From: Cannabis sativa
Taxonomy: Eukaryota > Streptophyta > Magnoliopsida > Rosales > Cannabaceae
Length of the DNA stretch: 64,000 nt
Direction: 5' to 3'
Assembly: GCF_029168945.1 (NCBI RefSeq)
Contig: NC_083601.1
Span: 30,927,660-30,991,659, forward strand
A model generated the notes under the pieces. That model was not told where the DNA came from, made no database searches, and worked only from the letters and a program-made list of their open reading frames with translations. Both the position numbers and the translations under genes were made by a program. This document shows, in pieces, positions 1-11,800 of the stretch; the first letter of the stretch is position 1, and every line of letters begins with the position of its first letter.

Positions 1-1
1 T

Positions 2-1696
2 GCTAGGTTCAGAGAAGAGATTACAAACTCAGTTGGTATAAAGAAACTAATTTCAGATGATGATGAATACATTGTGAAATTAATATGCACCGAAATGATT
101 GATAATGTTTTGCATGTGGCAAAAGCCGTGGCTAGACTTGGAAAGAAGTGCAATGACCCCACTTTGAAGAGTTTTGAACAAGCTTTCAATGAGTGGATCA
201 GATATGGTGTTGATCCAAATGGGTGGGCATTTACATGGAAGAAAATGGAAAGGAAAGCTAAGAAGATGGAAAAGTTTATTTCGCTTAATGCAAATTTGTA
301 TCAAGAGATGGAAGTGTTTGCAGATCTTGAACAAACGTTAAGGAGAATGAAGAGTAATGAAGATTCAGATGCTGCCAGTTTGCTGGAGTTTGAGAAGAAA
401 GTCACATGGAAGAAGCATGAGGTGAAGCGTTTAAAAGATGACTCCCTTTGGAACAGGACTTATGATTACACGGTTCTTCTCTTGGCACGATTTATGTTCA
501 CGCTATTTGGTAGGATCAAGCATGTCTTTGGAGCTCCACAGATGATTGACATTGGTGAAACTGAAGATTCTGGTTCTGATCAGATTTATCGTAGCCAATC
601 AGTATCTGCAATGTTGCAATCTTCAGCTCATCAATCTGAGAGCAGTCTTCCTAGATTTGCATCAGGTCCCCTTGGGAAGTTTGCAGCTAAATCAGGGCCA
701 ATGTCTAAAACAAATAAAACCAATAATTTCTATTCTGGCCCTATCAGTGTTGGTGCCTCAACACATAAAACCAATAATTTCTATTCTGGCCCTATCAGTG
801 TTGGTGCCTCAACACCAAATTCCGGTCCTGTTACTGGCAATAAACGGAATATTTTTCATTCAGGTCCTATTGGGAGGTCAACTACAAAATCAGGTCCGAT
901 TTCTGGAATTAGTAAAATGACCAAGAAGATGTGGCAAACTCATGACCATTCCCGTGGAAAGAAATCTAACGTGAAAGCTAATCGACTGACTCAAGTGGGG
1001 CCTTTTAAAGGGTGCATGATGGGTGGAAACAGTTCTCCTGTCACCAATTGTCATTTGAGTTCAAATGGAATTCACTCAAGAATCCTGAATGGAGTCAATG
1101 ATGCCAACACAGACTTAATTATGTCCAGCAACATAGAGCTTAATTCATCAAGTTCTATATCTAATTCTAAGTTGTTGGCTGCTCCACCTGATACCCTTGG
1201 TGCTGCAGCCTTGTCTCTTCACTATGCAAATGTTGTTGTTGTAATTGAGAAGTTAGCGGCTTCTCCACACTTGATTGGACTTGATGCAAGAGATGACCTG
1301 TACAATATGTTGCCTGTAAGTGTGAGAACTGCTCTTAGGGCAAAGTTAAAACCATGCAGCAAGAGCTTGGCCTCATCAAGCTATGATCCAGTCCTTGCAG
1401 GAGAGTGGAACGATGCGATGACATCAATATTAGAATGGTTGGGGCCGCTAGCACACAATACCATAAGATGGCAGTCTGAGCGAAGCTTTGAGCAGCAGAA
1501 CTTGGTTTCTAGAGCTAATGTGCTTCTGGTACAAACTCTTTACTTTGCGAATCAGGAAAAAACTGAAGCAATGATTACCGAGCTTCTTGTTGGTCTGAAT
1601 TACATCTGGAGATTTGGTAGAGAACTCAATGCTAAAGCTCTATTAGAGTGTGCTAGCGGTAGAGTATATGATGAGTATTTGGAACTAGATGGATGA
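2..1696 (+). CDS. DUF3475/DUF668 family protein, 5'-truncated by the window edge
   Basis: The frame is open from base 2, so the gene begins upstream of the window; 564 codons are visible before the TGA at 1694-1696, without an intron. The first part matches the DUF3475 region of plant proteins such as Arabidopsis At5g04550 (recalled, not searched): segments such as VAKAVARLGKKCNDPTLK, TWKKMERKAKKMEKFIS and LWNRTYDYTVLLLARFMFT are typical. The C-terminal part (about LGAAALSLHYANVVVVIEKL to EKTEAMITELLVGLNYIW) is the DUF668 domain. Between them lies a low-complexity linker with repeated S-G-P triplets and an in-frame 51-bp duplication. Related PSK SIMULATOR proteins influence growth signalling, but the role of this subgroup is not established. 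A start at the GTG at 74 is an artefact, because conserved sequence continues upstream of it. Family assignment is confident; function is not. Confidence 0.93.
   Translation, partial: ARFREEITNSVGIKKLISDDDEYIVKLICTEMIDNVLHVAKAVARLGKKCNDPTLKSFEQAFNEWIRYGVDPNGWAFTWKKMERKAKKMEKFISLNANLYQEMEVFADLEQTLRRMKSNEDSDAASLLEFEKKVTWKKHEVKRLKDDSLWNRTYDYTVLLLARFMFTLFGRIKHVFGAPQMIDIGETEDSGSDQIYRSQSVSAMLQSSAHQSESSLPRFASGPLGKFAAKSGPMSKTNKTNNFYSGPISVGASTHKTNNFYSGPISVGASTPNSGPVTGNKRNIFHSGPIGRSTTKSGPISGISKMTKKMWQTHDHSRGKKSNVKANRLTQVGPFKGCMMGGNSSPVTNCHLSSNGIHSRILNGVNDANTDLIMSSNIELNSSSSISNSKLLAAPPDTLGAAALSLHYANVVVVIEKLAASPHLIGLDARDDLYNMLPVSVRTALRAKLKPCSKSLASSSYDPVLAGEWNDAMTSILEWLGPLAHNTIRWQSERSFEQQNLVSRANVLLVQTLYFANQEKTEAMITELLVGLNYIWRFGRELNAKALLECASGRVYDEYLELDG
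716..817 (+). repeat. 51-bp in-frame tandem duplication inside the DUF668 gene
   Basis: Two direct copies (716-766 and 767-817) differ only near their last bases (ACACAT versus ACACCA). Each encodes 17 residues including NNFYSGPISVGAST, so the copy adds one S-G-P unit to a linker that already has several. The near identity points to a recent slippage or unequal-exchange event that kept the frame. Confidence 0.95.
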
Positions 1697-4600
1697 TATT
1701 GTTTTTGCCCATGGTTGTTACCAAAAGAAATTTGATCCCTGCTACCTTGCCAGTCCGCGAGGCTTCTCAATCCTACTTGTCAATACTAATGATTGCTAAG
1801 GCGAAAGAGAAAACTACGAACTATGTTGATATTCAAGGGGGGTATGCATTCATGATGACTTAAAGGTATTGATTCAGCTTCTAATTCTTTTCTTTTGGTG
1901 AGGAGTCCCTAGCCACCCAAAACAAGAAAAATTGGGTCCTTTTTCTCTCCCTCATAAAGACTTGTTTGTCATTTCTAGTTAAGCTCGTCCACCTTTAGAG
2001 GTGTATTTTATTAGCTATACTCTTTTGTAATAGTTGTAAAGTTTTCTATATAAAGATTCTTATTCATAGATAGAAGAAGACCTATTAGGGTCACGCATGT
2101 TTCTTTCTGGATAGCAGTCTCTGTAAGGTTGGTGTACTACGTTATGCCACATTGTAACTGAAGTGTATGTGTTATTATACATAAGCAGATTCAAGTTTTC
2201 GCCCTTAAGGGCCAACCTAGTTTATTCGCGGGTATGATGATGAGCAGAGCCCCATTGACACTGTCTAGCAACAGATTATGAACATGTACTGACATTGTTC
2301 TTCATGCATATATGTTAAGGAGTATGACACTTTTTTTGCAGATATCATAGGGTCTCCATTTTCCAAGGTACGTAAACCTAGTATGCATGAAGATATTCTT
2401 AACATTTGATCACAATTAAAATGAGACTAATTTGCCTGAACAAGCCAAATAGATGAATCTCATTCTTTTGTTAGAATGTTCTGTTGATTCGTGTATGGGG
2501 TTCCTTGAAAGAAAACAATAGTGTTGTAAATGTTTCAAGGTGAAAAGGGAAGTGTCTTTTTACTGTAGTAGCCTTAGCACATTCTTTTGCTTTGGAAATA
2601 TATGCATTCAAATGAAGATGCATACAAACAATTGTTGATATGTTAGTACCAACTGCCAACTTTTCCAGTGGCCATCGTGTAGAAGTTTTAAATTCTCATC
2701 TAATTTATCGGTTGGAAGGAGCTATCACTTTATTTATTTATTTAGTACTTGTTATCTCAATGTTTGTTCAATCTATATCTTGCATTTTTTGTCTTTACCA
2801 ATTATTATTTATAAAATAGCTTGTGCCAAACTAATGACGTGCCTATCGCCACACTACTAAGCCTAATTCTTTTGACAAATGAATTCTCCATATTTTGTAT
2901 TATAATTTCTGCCCGCTATCCTAAGTCCTTCCAGTTTTTATTTTCGACACCTTCTCAAAATATTTTATATTAGTATGAGAAAGATTTTATATTAGTAGAG
3001 TAGGTGAAACACTTAAATTTAAGGCAATTTTTGTTTATTCTTTTGATGTGAGATTTGAGTTGATATACCTCAACAATTTATAATAATGAAATACAAAAGT
3101 GAAATAATAAATAAAAGTAATGAAGAGAGTTGGAGCTGTAGAATCACTCCAAAAGTAACAAACTTTGACTATTAATTCACCAAAACTGTCTTTCATCATA
3201 CTTTGAAATTATGTGTTTATACTTACTAAATATGTTTTTGAACGAAGACTTTCTAATGCTTGACCGGAGTGGAGCGAAAACAATGGAGGGAAGCCCTTTG
3301 TCATGTTATTTTAATAATATAATGTTTTTTTATTGATAATTTGTGACAAATAATAAGAGTTCAACAAAATCATATTGTCAAATGTAACATCTATTGCAGT
3401 TACAAATCTATTCTTTATAATATTTGTAATTTTGGCATACACTCTTGTAGAAAAGTGTTACATATTCATTTGAATATGATGATAGATTAGTTAGGTGGAT
3501 AAGTTTCAAATTTTAATGAAGTGTAAACTCTACAAATAGAGATCATTTGTTTTGTTTTGCTTACTTATTGCAATGCAAGAGGCATGCCAATTTTTTCAGC
3601 TAATACTTGACGATAATGTATATGCTTGCTTGATAATTTCAAAGAGTTATTTTTATATACTTAGCAATTAGAGAATGAAGAAATTAGTTTTTTGTACAAA
3701 GATCTTGAATATTATTTTAATATTGGCCATCTTTATTAATTTCTCTTCTATTTGATTATGTGAGAGATAGTAATAATTTTAATCTTCCTATTTCTTTGTT
3801 CTTACACTATTTACTGTGTTATTATTATTTGCTTTGTGTTTATGAATCTTTATCAATTTTCCTTATATATTCTCTTTATTTGTTTGTATTTAGAGGGGAG
3901 TATTTACTTGTCATGAGTTTTATTATTGGTTTCCACTTTTCCATTGAATATATTATTTCTCTAACATAATTATCAAAAAAAAAATATATATTTCTCTAAC
4001 ATCTTTTGATTGAGTATTTAATATAAATTCATATCTTTTTTCTTCCACTAGTTACAAATGGTCACTAAACCTCATTTTATGTATGGTTATATATTTTGAT
4101 AACATAGATATTTTTGAAAATATATTTATACTTGTTCTAAATTTTAAAGAGTACCATTTCTTAGAGAATTAGAGTATTGGTCAATAATTTTATAATCTCT
4201 ATCATTGACTTCAACTTAAAATGTAATTATTGAATTGTTTGTGTGCACCCGTGCCTTGAGAGTGGTCGCTTTTCTTAAATAAATAAATAAAAAAGAAGTA
4301 AACTTCTGGAATAAAGATTTTTAGCTAGTGGAATGAAAAGTTATAAGAAAATACACAAACTTTCAAACACAAGAGTACACTGAATTCCGAGACACGCAAT
4401 ACAATCCAAATTCCAACCAAGATTACTTTTCCATTTTTTATTTTCTTTCAATAATAGTATCTATTTATGTGTATTTAGATCATCTAATATTTTTTAGACC
4501 AAACTCACATTTGAGTTAGAATTAATAAAAACATAGAAGTAAGAATGAGTATAAAAATAAAAATAGAATAGAAAAATTTAAAATGTAAAAAAAATTGGTA

Positions 4601-4707
4601 AAAAATTATTTATTATATTTTTATCTTATTTTTTTTCGTAAGTGTATTTTTATCTTAAATTGTGATGGTGTTTTAATCATTATCTCTAACTTAACGTGGG
4701 TTTATAA
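1697..4707. other. Intergenic DNA, 3' flank of the DUF668 gene, no gene seen
   Basis: The first few hundred bases are probably 3' UTR. The remainder is AT-rich with no credible exon on either strand; short frames such as 2471-2659 (-) and 3760-3969 (+) are low-complexity and lack conserved sequence. A tail-only retro-insertion lies at 3954-4002. A stretch near 4540-4620 loosely resembles the MITE family seen at 29620 and 45947, but I could not define its ends. Confidence 0.6.
3954..4002 (+). repeat. Tail-only retro-insertion with 14-bp target duplication
   Basis: The 14-mer TATTTCTCTAACAT occurs at 3954-3967 and again at 3989-4002. Between them are 21 bases, AATTATCA followed by an A-rich run. 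A direct repeat flanking a poly(A) insert is the mark of target-primed reverse transcription; a simple tandem duplication would not add an A run. Confidence 0.7.
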
Positions 4708-5351
4708 TTTTTTTTTTTTTTTTTGAGAACAAGGACTTTCATTAAACCAAACTACCGATTACAAGGAAATGGCAAGTCACGATCAATAGCGTGACGAGCA
4801 CAAGGGGGAGAAACCCCAATCCACATAGCACTAACTTTGTTAACCAAAGCATAATTGGCTAATACATGAGCTACCACATTAGCTTCCCTAAACACAAACT
4901 GCAACCCACTAACAGAACCATGCTGAAGCAATCGTTGGATCTCCAGAAGAAGACCATCTTCCTCTCGACAACCCACCTCCTCACCCTGCAGAAGTCGCAC
5001 CGCCTGCAGACAATCCGTCTGCATATGAAACCGTGGCAGCCGGCGTTGTATACCAGCTAACAGCCCCTCCCGGATGGCCATAAGCTCAGCCACTAACGGT
5101 GACCCAACAAACCGAACAGCAGTAGCAGAGGCAAAGCGAACCATTCCCCTCTCATCCCGAACCACTACACCAGTTGACGCCCCAGCCCCTTGCAATGAAA
5201 ACCCCCCATCAACATTCACGGCAAAACACCCAGCAGCAGGCAACTCCCAACGCTGATTTTGACGAGCCCCACCCCCGTGAATCCGCCCAACACCTTGCTG
5301 AAAGTCCTGAACGTACTTCCCACACCACTCCACCATGAATATTGATTCCAT
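4708..5351 (-). mobile_element. 5'-truncated LINE: RNase H domain and poly(A) tail
   Basis: On the minus strand a 199-codon open frame (5351 to 4752) encodes an RNase H domain of the type found at the C terminus of plant LINE polyproteins. The acidic residues are visible: D in FAVNVDGGFS, E in LVAELMAIREGL, D in MQTDCLQAV, and the final motif is REANVVAHVLANYA. The frame ends about 30 bases before a 17-base T run on the plus strand (4708-4724), which is the element's poly(A) tail, preceded by GTTCTC. The reverse transcriptase and endonuclease parts are missing, so this is a dead-on-arrival copy. Its domain is nevertheless free of stops and frameshifts, which suggests a fairly recent insertion. 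No clear target duplication was found; a weak candidate is GTGGGTTTATAA at 4697-4708 against a similar run just past 5370. Confidence 0.85.
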
Positions 5352-5892
5352 GAATATTGTATTTTAGTTGGTTATGATTTACTTAATATTTTAAATTAAG
5401 AATTTTTTTTCCAGATTAGATTAAATTCATTTAATATTTTAAATTTAGAATTATTAGATTGGATTAGATCTACCAAATAAATAAATAAATAAAAATCCTA
5501 ACTTACACCCTTACAGATTAGTGCACAAAGATTAGAAAATATAAAATAAAATAACATTACCATTTTCGAATGCGGAGAATAGGAAATTAAAAAAATGTAA
5601 GTAGAAGTTTCAGATAATGTTTTTTTTTTAAAGAAAGATAATGATTAGTTTATTATTATTAGTAATAATAATAATAATTAAGAAAGGCTGAGGTGGCATA
5701 ATGGCAAGCGTAAAACTCGTTTGAAGGGAAGGCAGAAGAACAGTAGTGCTTACATTTTCATTCCATTCCACGACATCTCTCTCTCTCTCTCTCTCCTCAT
5801 TTCTTTGCTCAAAAGGAAAAACAACTCCATACTTTCTCTCTCCTATCTCTCTCTAACTGAGTTGGAGGTTCTCCCCACTCGGTTCGCCGTAC
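5352..5892 (+). promoter_or_regulatory. Upstream region and 5' leader of the myotubularin gene
   Basis: This is the space between the LINE and the myotubularin start codon. It is AT-rich up to about 5690, with ATT/AAT runs at 5650-5680. It then turns pyrimidine-rich, with a (TC)10 tract at 5776-5795 and further CT-rich DNA to 5860, a common feature of plant 5' UTRs. I see no convincing TATA box. Confidence 0.5.
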
Positions 5893-8800
5893 ATGGCCGC
5901 CCCGACGTCACGCTCCGCCCGATCAGTGCCGCTTAGAGATTCTTCCTCCGAGAAGATGGACGGTGCTGGTAGTTGGGACGCCATCGAATGGACCAAGATT
6001 GAGGTTTTCTTTCTTTCTTTCGTTGTTTCTGTTCTAGGGTTTCCTAATTTATGGAATTTCTAAATTTCTCGTTCAGTGCATTTGTATTCTGGTTGAAAGT
6101 TGATTGATTACGGTTTTTGTTTATTTTATTTTATTTTTTTTAATATTTTATTGCAGCCTGTTTCGCGGTCCATTTCGCATACGAATTTAGAGTTTTTGCT
6201 TGAGGAAGAGCAAGTAATTGTGGAGGTACTTGATGAATTTTAGCAGATTCTTAAGAGTTCTGTAGTTGAATTATTTTTTTTGCTTTTATGATCACTCTAT
6301 CATATGTGAATATTTTAATGTATTTTGAGGTTGAAAGTTGATTTTATAATGAACAATTCAAGGTTCTATTTGAAGATAATTGTGGTTGAATAGCAAGAAT
6401 TGAAAGTGGAGCTTGCTTTTATTATAGAGTTTTGTATCAAAATCAAATATTTGTAATTATATATTATCGTTGGCAATGACAAGAATTTGAGAGCTGATAG
6501 AAACACATTACGAGTAAGATATTATGCTAAACTTCTTCTTTTATTCTTAGGCTGCTTACAGATATCTTTTTCTAATTACACTCTTGGCTTTTAAGCCCAT
6601 AAGTAACAATAATTATGGTTGATTTCATATATATCTAAAACGACTAAATTGGAAGAAATGGAAATTCCTTTGGTTTGTGGTCTAGCTTTGTAGAGATAAG
6701 TTATGCTAAATCAAAATTTACTTACTGAAAAGCTACATCTTTTGGTACCTCATTACATAATTACTTGGGAAGTCATTGCATGGTAGTTGTGATAGTATTC
6801 TTTTTACATGTAAAAGTAGCTTAGCTTCTGCTTTGGGGCCGGTGATAGATTCTGTGATATATCAACTATGATCACTTTATTCCGGTATGCACTTTTAAGT
6901 TTAAGTAGTAACAGTTGAATTCGTCTCCAGGGTTATGGTGTTGTTCTTGTAAACACTGATGAGGCAGGGACATTGTTAGTAACCAATTATCGACTTATAT
7001 TTCTGGTATGTTCAACATTTCCTTCTGCCTTAATATCTTTGTTGAATTTAAGTTTGGTGTGCACTTATGCCTGCTTCAGTTTGACTGAATTCTCAAACCT
7101 CTAGTTTTGAGGAATTATAATTTTCTGGCCATATCAAGTCCTTCTCATTGAATAAATTGTGCTTCCTTTTGGTGCATGTTTTTCTTTTATCTTTATTTAT
7201 GTTGAGTTTTTTTTCTTTCAAGAGTGAAGGAACTAGGAATATCATTGCTCTTGGTACTATACCGCTCATGACAATTGAGAAGTTCAACAAATTGGTAAGT
7301 TATAATGATCGTACTCTGTTTTTCTTCTAATTATTTATTTTATGCACTTCTTATCTGTTTAATATCCTCTTTTCATATTTATTCTGTTTTCTTTTGTTTT
7401 GGTTGCTGTTTTTTTTAATCAAATGATTGTTATTAATAGAGATTGAGTTTCAATTGTTAGGTTTTTCACACTGAATTAGGTTGAGTTAGCAATCGGTAGC
7501 AGGTTTTGGGTTGGGGAAAGCTAGATTAAAAGATACTTTAGTTATTTAGCTTAAGCTGTCCACCTCTTAGCATCATCCACAAGTTTAGTTATTTTGCAAC
7601 TTCTATAGGAACAAGAACAATGCTGTTTACTTCATTTAATTTCCAGTTCATTAATAGGAATTTATTTTCCTATTATTCCTTTTTTAAACCCATTTTTCTT
7701 TAATGTTTCTCATGAATTAAATTTTAAACATTGTAATGATATGTGCATCTAGCTCTTCATCCTGCATTTGTGGCTAGCTGGTTTGCAACTTATTTTATTT
7801 ATTTATTTCTCGCATTTCATTTTTGGAACTAAAGTAACATGGTTTTCATGTTTTGTTTATGAGATTTTAGGTTGTAAAGACACAAGCAGCTCCTCGTCAA
7901 TCTGACAAGAGTCCGTCACGTAGACATCTGCAGATTATTGGTAAGCTAATTGAAATATTGTTTTTTCCACCATAAATAATTTCTAGGCCAGAGATGCACA
8001 TATTTTCAATTTAAACATAGCTTCTTATACATAAAATGCTGGTACCGATGAGAACACAGTAACTGTTCTCTTAATGCTGGTAAAGTCAATCCTATCTTTA
8101 TCTATGGCAATAGTGCATCTTTGGCTAGTTGACTATACAGATCTTCCCACTAATGTTCTTATGTTACAATGTCAAACAATTTTTGTTTGGAACTGCAATC
8201 ATTTTTTAAAATAGAGTACCATGTTATGATCATTGTTCATGAAGCATGAAGGTAGTGACAGTAAATGATGTTTCTATATTTTCAGGCAAAGACATGAGAA
8301 TTATTGTCTTTGGATTTCGGCCTCGAACAAAGCAGGTGAACTTTATCATTCTTCTTCATCTTTTATTTTTCATTTTGAATCTTATAATTATGTTTCATCA
8401 ACAACTTGAAACTTTTCTCTATGTCAATTAGTTTTTTCTCTTTTTAATGGTATTTTAAAAAATATGTTTCTATGCTCCTATTGGCATTATTATTATTTAA
8501 ATGTTAAAACAAAAGATCAGATATTTAAATTGTAGTGTATAAAAATAATTCAATATGGTATTGAGTGAGAACACTCAAAAGCGTACGAGGAAAATAGAGT
8601 ATACATAAGATATTTTCGATCTTTAGTCAGAAAGGAACACTCCCTTATAAACATTGCTATAGCCATAATGCTACTTAGTGCTTAATTGTATTCCACAATA
8701 TCCTCCAAATCTTAAAAAACTATCTTATTTCTTTTAATCCACATCACCCATCAAACTGCCATTACATCTACCTTTGGTAGGAGTTGCCTAGTCAAAGAAT

Positions 8801-11800
8801 AAAATTGTTTAGATGTTACAGTGAATGCTTTATCTGATCTAACTTAGATTATTGTGGGACGTGACAGAGACATGCAATTTTTGATGCATTATTAAGGTGT
8901 ACCAAGCCAGCAAGGATCTGGGATCTTTATGCTTTAGTTTGTGGTCCTTCCAAATTCGGAAATACTAACCCTCAGGTGCGGTTATTAAATGAATATTTTC
9001 GGCTTCTTGGCAAAGGATTCCCCCGAGCATCAATGAGCATGATTGAAGATGGGTCTTTCACATTGTCCAATGATCTGTGGCGAATAAGTAATGTAAACTC
9101 CAGCTATGCACTCTGCCAGACTTATCCATTCGCTTTGATTGTTCCAAAAGGCATTTCGTAAGATTTTAAGATCTGTTCATTCTATTTTTTGGCTCTTGAA
9201 TGTCTATTTATTATTGATGAGGTTTACAATTATTCTATGCTTCTAACATTTTAATTTGTGAATGGTAGCGATGATGAAGTGCATCAGGCTTCCAGCTTTC
9301 GTGCAAGATGTCGATTGCCTGTAGTTACTTGGTGCCATCCGGGTATGCAATGAATCTTGATTGTCTTTTTTCTAACATATGTTGCTTTTAGATTAATCAG
9401 TATTGTTATGTGTTGCTTGTTTCAGGAACTGGAGCAGTTCTTGCACGATCATCCCAACCATTAGTTGGTATCATGATGAACATGAGGAGGTAATCAGTCA
9501 AGAAACCTTCAACCATGCCTGAGATCAGCTGTCTGCTTGTCCCTGTTTCAGAAAACATATATTAATTCACTTGCCCTTCATTTTTCTGCAGCAATACTGA
9601 CGAGAAGCTTGTGGCTGCACTTTGTACTCAACTTGGTGGAACAGGGGTAAAACGGAGGTAAGCATATGATTTGCTACCTTTTTTGTTCTCTTCGTATGAT
9701 TGATTTATTTTGAAAGAATGTGAAGGTATAAGAAAAATTTAGAGGCTCCATAGGATTTTATTAATTATAAAACTTGAAATGGTGGGACTGATAAAAAATA
9801 GCACTAAAAAAATAAATTATAAAACAGATGAAACTCTATATAAATTGAAAACAATATTTTCTTGTGTCTCCATAATTTTTCTGTTTTATCAATTTAGAAA
9901 TAACTAGCCAATCAAATATTTGAAAATTCATCATTTTCAAATCTAAAAATTTTCAGACTAATATTTTAAAATATTGTTTTCAAATTAAAAACAAATCAGC
10001 CCCTTATTGCTTTTCATTTTCATTTTTGTTTTACCTTTTTTTTTCGGTGATACATTCTGCTTTATGGCATTCTCATAATATGTGTTTCTCTATATAAGAA
10101 TTTTATTTGTTTGATTTCATATTCGCAAGACTTGACAAACAGATGAAATGTCAAGAAACAGATATTATGTCTCTGAATCATGACTCATAGAACTAAGACA
10201 TTATCTGTGTTCATTGAATTCAGCCATACATGCTGCCTCCTATAACAATCTTTGTTAAGAAAAAAAAAACAGGAGATATGTCTCCAGTGGAGGTTGTTAC
10301 TCATTTTTGTAGTACTTGCCCTTATGTTTTAAAGAGTTGTAATAGCATAAAGTTGATCATTTTTTCAGTTTTTATTGTTTTCCTCTTGCTTAATGTTTCA
10401 TGAAATCATCGTTTCTTAATTATGTGTTTTGACATGAATGTCTTGGCTGTTTTCATTGTCCAGGCAAGAATTGATATGGTAGTATTAGTTTAGCTAGCAA
10501 GTCATTTTCTCTGTGTTAATTAATTGTTTTGTCATCTCACTTAGGAAGCTATATATAGCTGATGCAAGACCTAGAAAAAATGCTTTAGCTAATGGTGCAA
10601 TGGGAGGTGGATCGGAATCATCTTCAAATTATTTTCATTCTGAGGTTTGAGATTCTTATCGATGCTTAATTCAGTGATGAATATTGGCATCATGCTAATG
10701 TTCTGTTTGTTTTCTGTTATATTTGACCAGATTGTTTTCTTTGGGATAGACAACATTCATGCAATGCGAGAGAGTTTTGCTCGGCTTAGAGACTACTTAG
10801 ATACATATGGTGCAACTTCATCAGATGGAATGTCATCATTCTTGGTCAGTTTTGAGATAGAATATACTACTTTTTCAATTATCGTGACATTCAATTTACT
10901 ATTAAAAGTATGATCAATTGTAAAATTTGAACTTAGAACTCATAACTAGTATTTTAACTATGTTGTGGTGTTCTATCTTGTTATTCCTTTTTTTTTCATG
11001 TACAAGTGCCTTGGTAGACTAGTATCATGATACAATGGTATCATTTGTTCAAATATAGCTTTTGAAGCACCAAAGTAAAAACCTATTGGTCAAAATTAAA
11101 TTTAAAAATGAAACTATATGTTGCGAATGGGTTCAAACAACTATGAATAGGCAAACTTTCTTTACGCCTTCTTACTAAACTTATGCTAGAAGTAAGAATA
11201 TTTTGTACTATATCTGTCAACAGAGACATGGTGGATGGACCTGGGGTGGAGGTAATCTCAGCAGTATGTCTGCTTCAGTTTCAACTCTTGGTGATAGTGG
11301 TTGGTTAATACATATACAAAGTATCTTGGCTGGTTCAGCTTGGATCGCTGCACGGGTTGCTTTAGAATCGGCATCAGTGCTTGTTCATTGCAGGTGAGGT
11401 CCTTTTGAAGTCATTTCATTCATAATGGTGACTGTTCTGCTTTGGTGTTATAACTTTATTCCATATGGAGGTTCACATGACACATTTTTGTAGTGATGGC
11501 TGGGATAGAACCACTCAGCTGATTTCACTGGCCAGTTTGTTGCTTGATCCATTCTATCGGACATTCACGGGGTTTCAGGTATTAGCTGTGCAACAATAGA
11601 TTAATTCGGTTGTATGTTCTGCTTTGACCTCAAGTTTTATGATGTAAAATTAGCTCGTATATTATCGCAACTCACTTGCACAAATCTCCTGAATGAAGAA
11701 TTACTTGAAAAATTATTTTGTGTGATGTTTTTATTGTGGTTGCTTTTTGCCCCCTTAATTTTCTCATTGTGTTCGCCACTGCTTTTGAAGTTTTATGAGA

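Noticed and set aside
546..920. 124-codon frame overlapping the DUF668 gene
   Set aside because: Shadow of the real gene in another frame; its repeat simply mirrors the 51-bp duplication.
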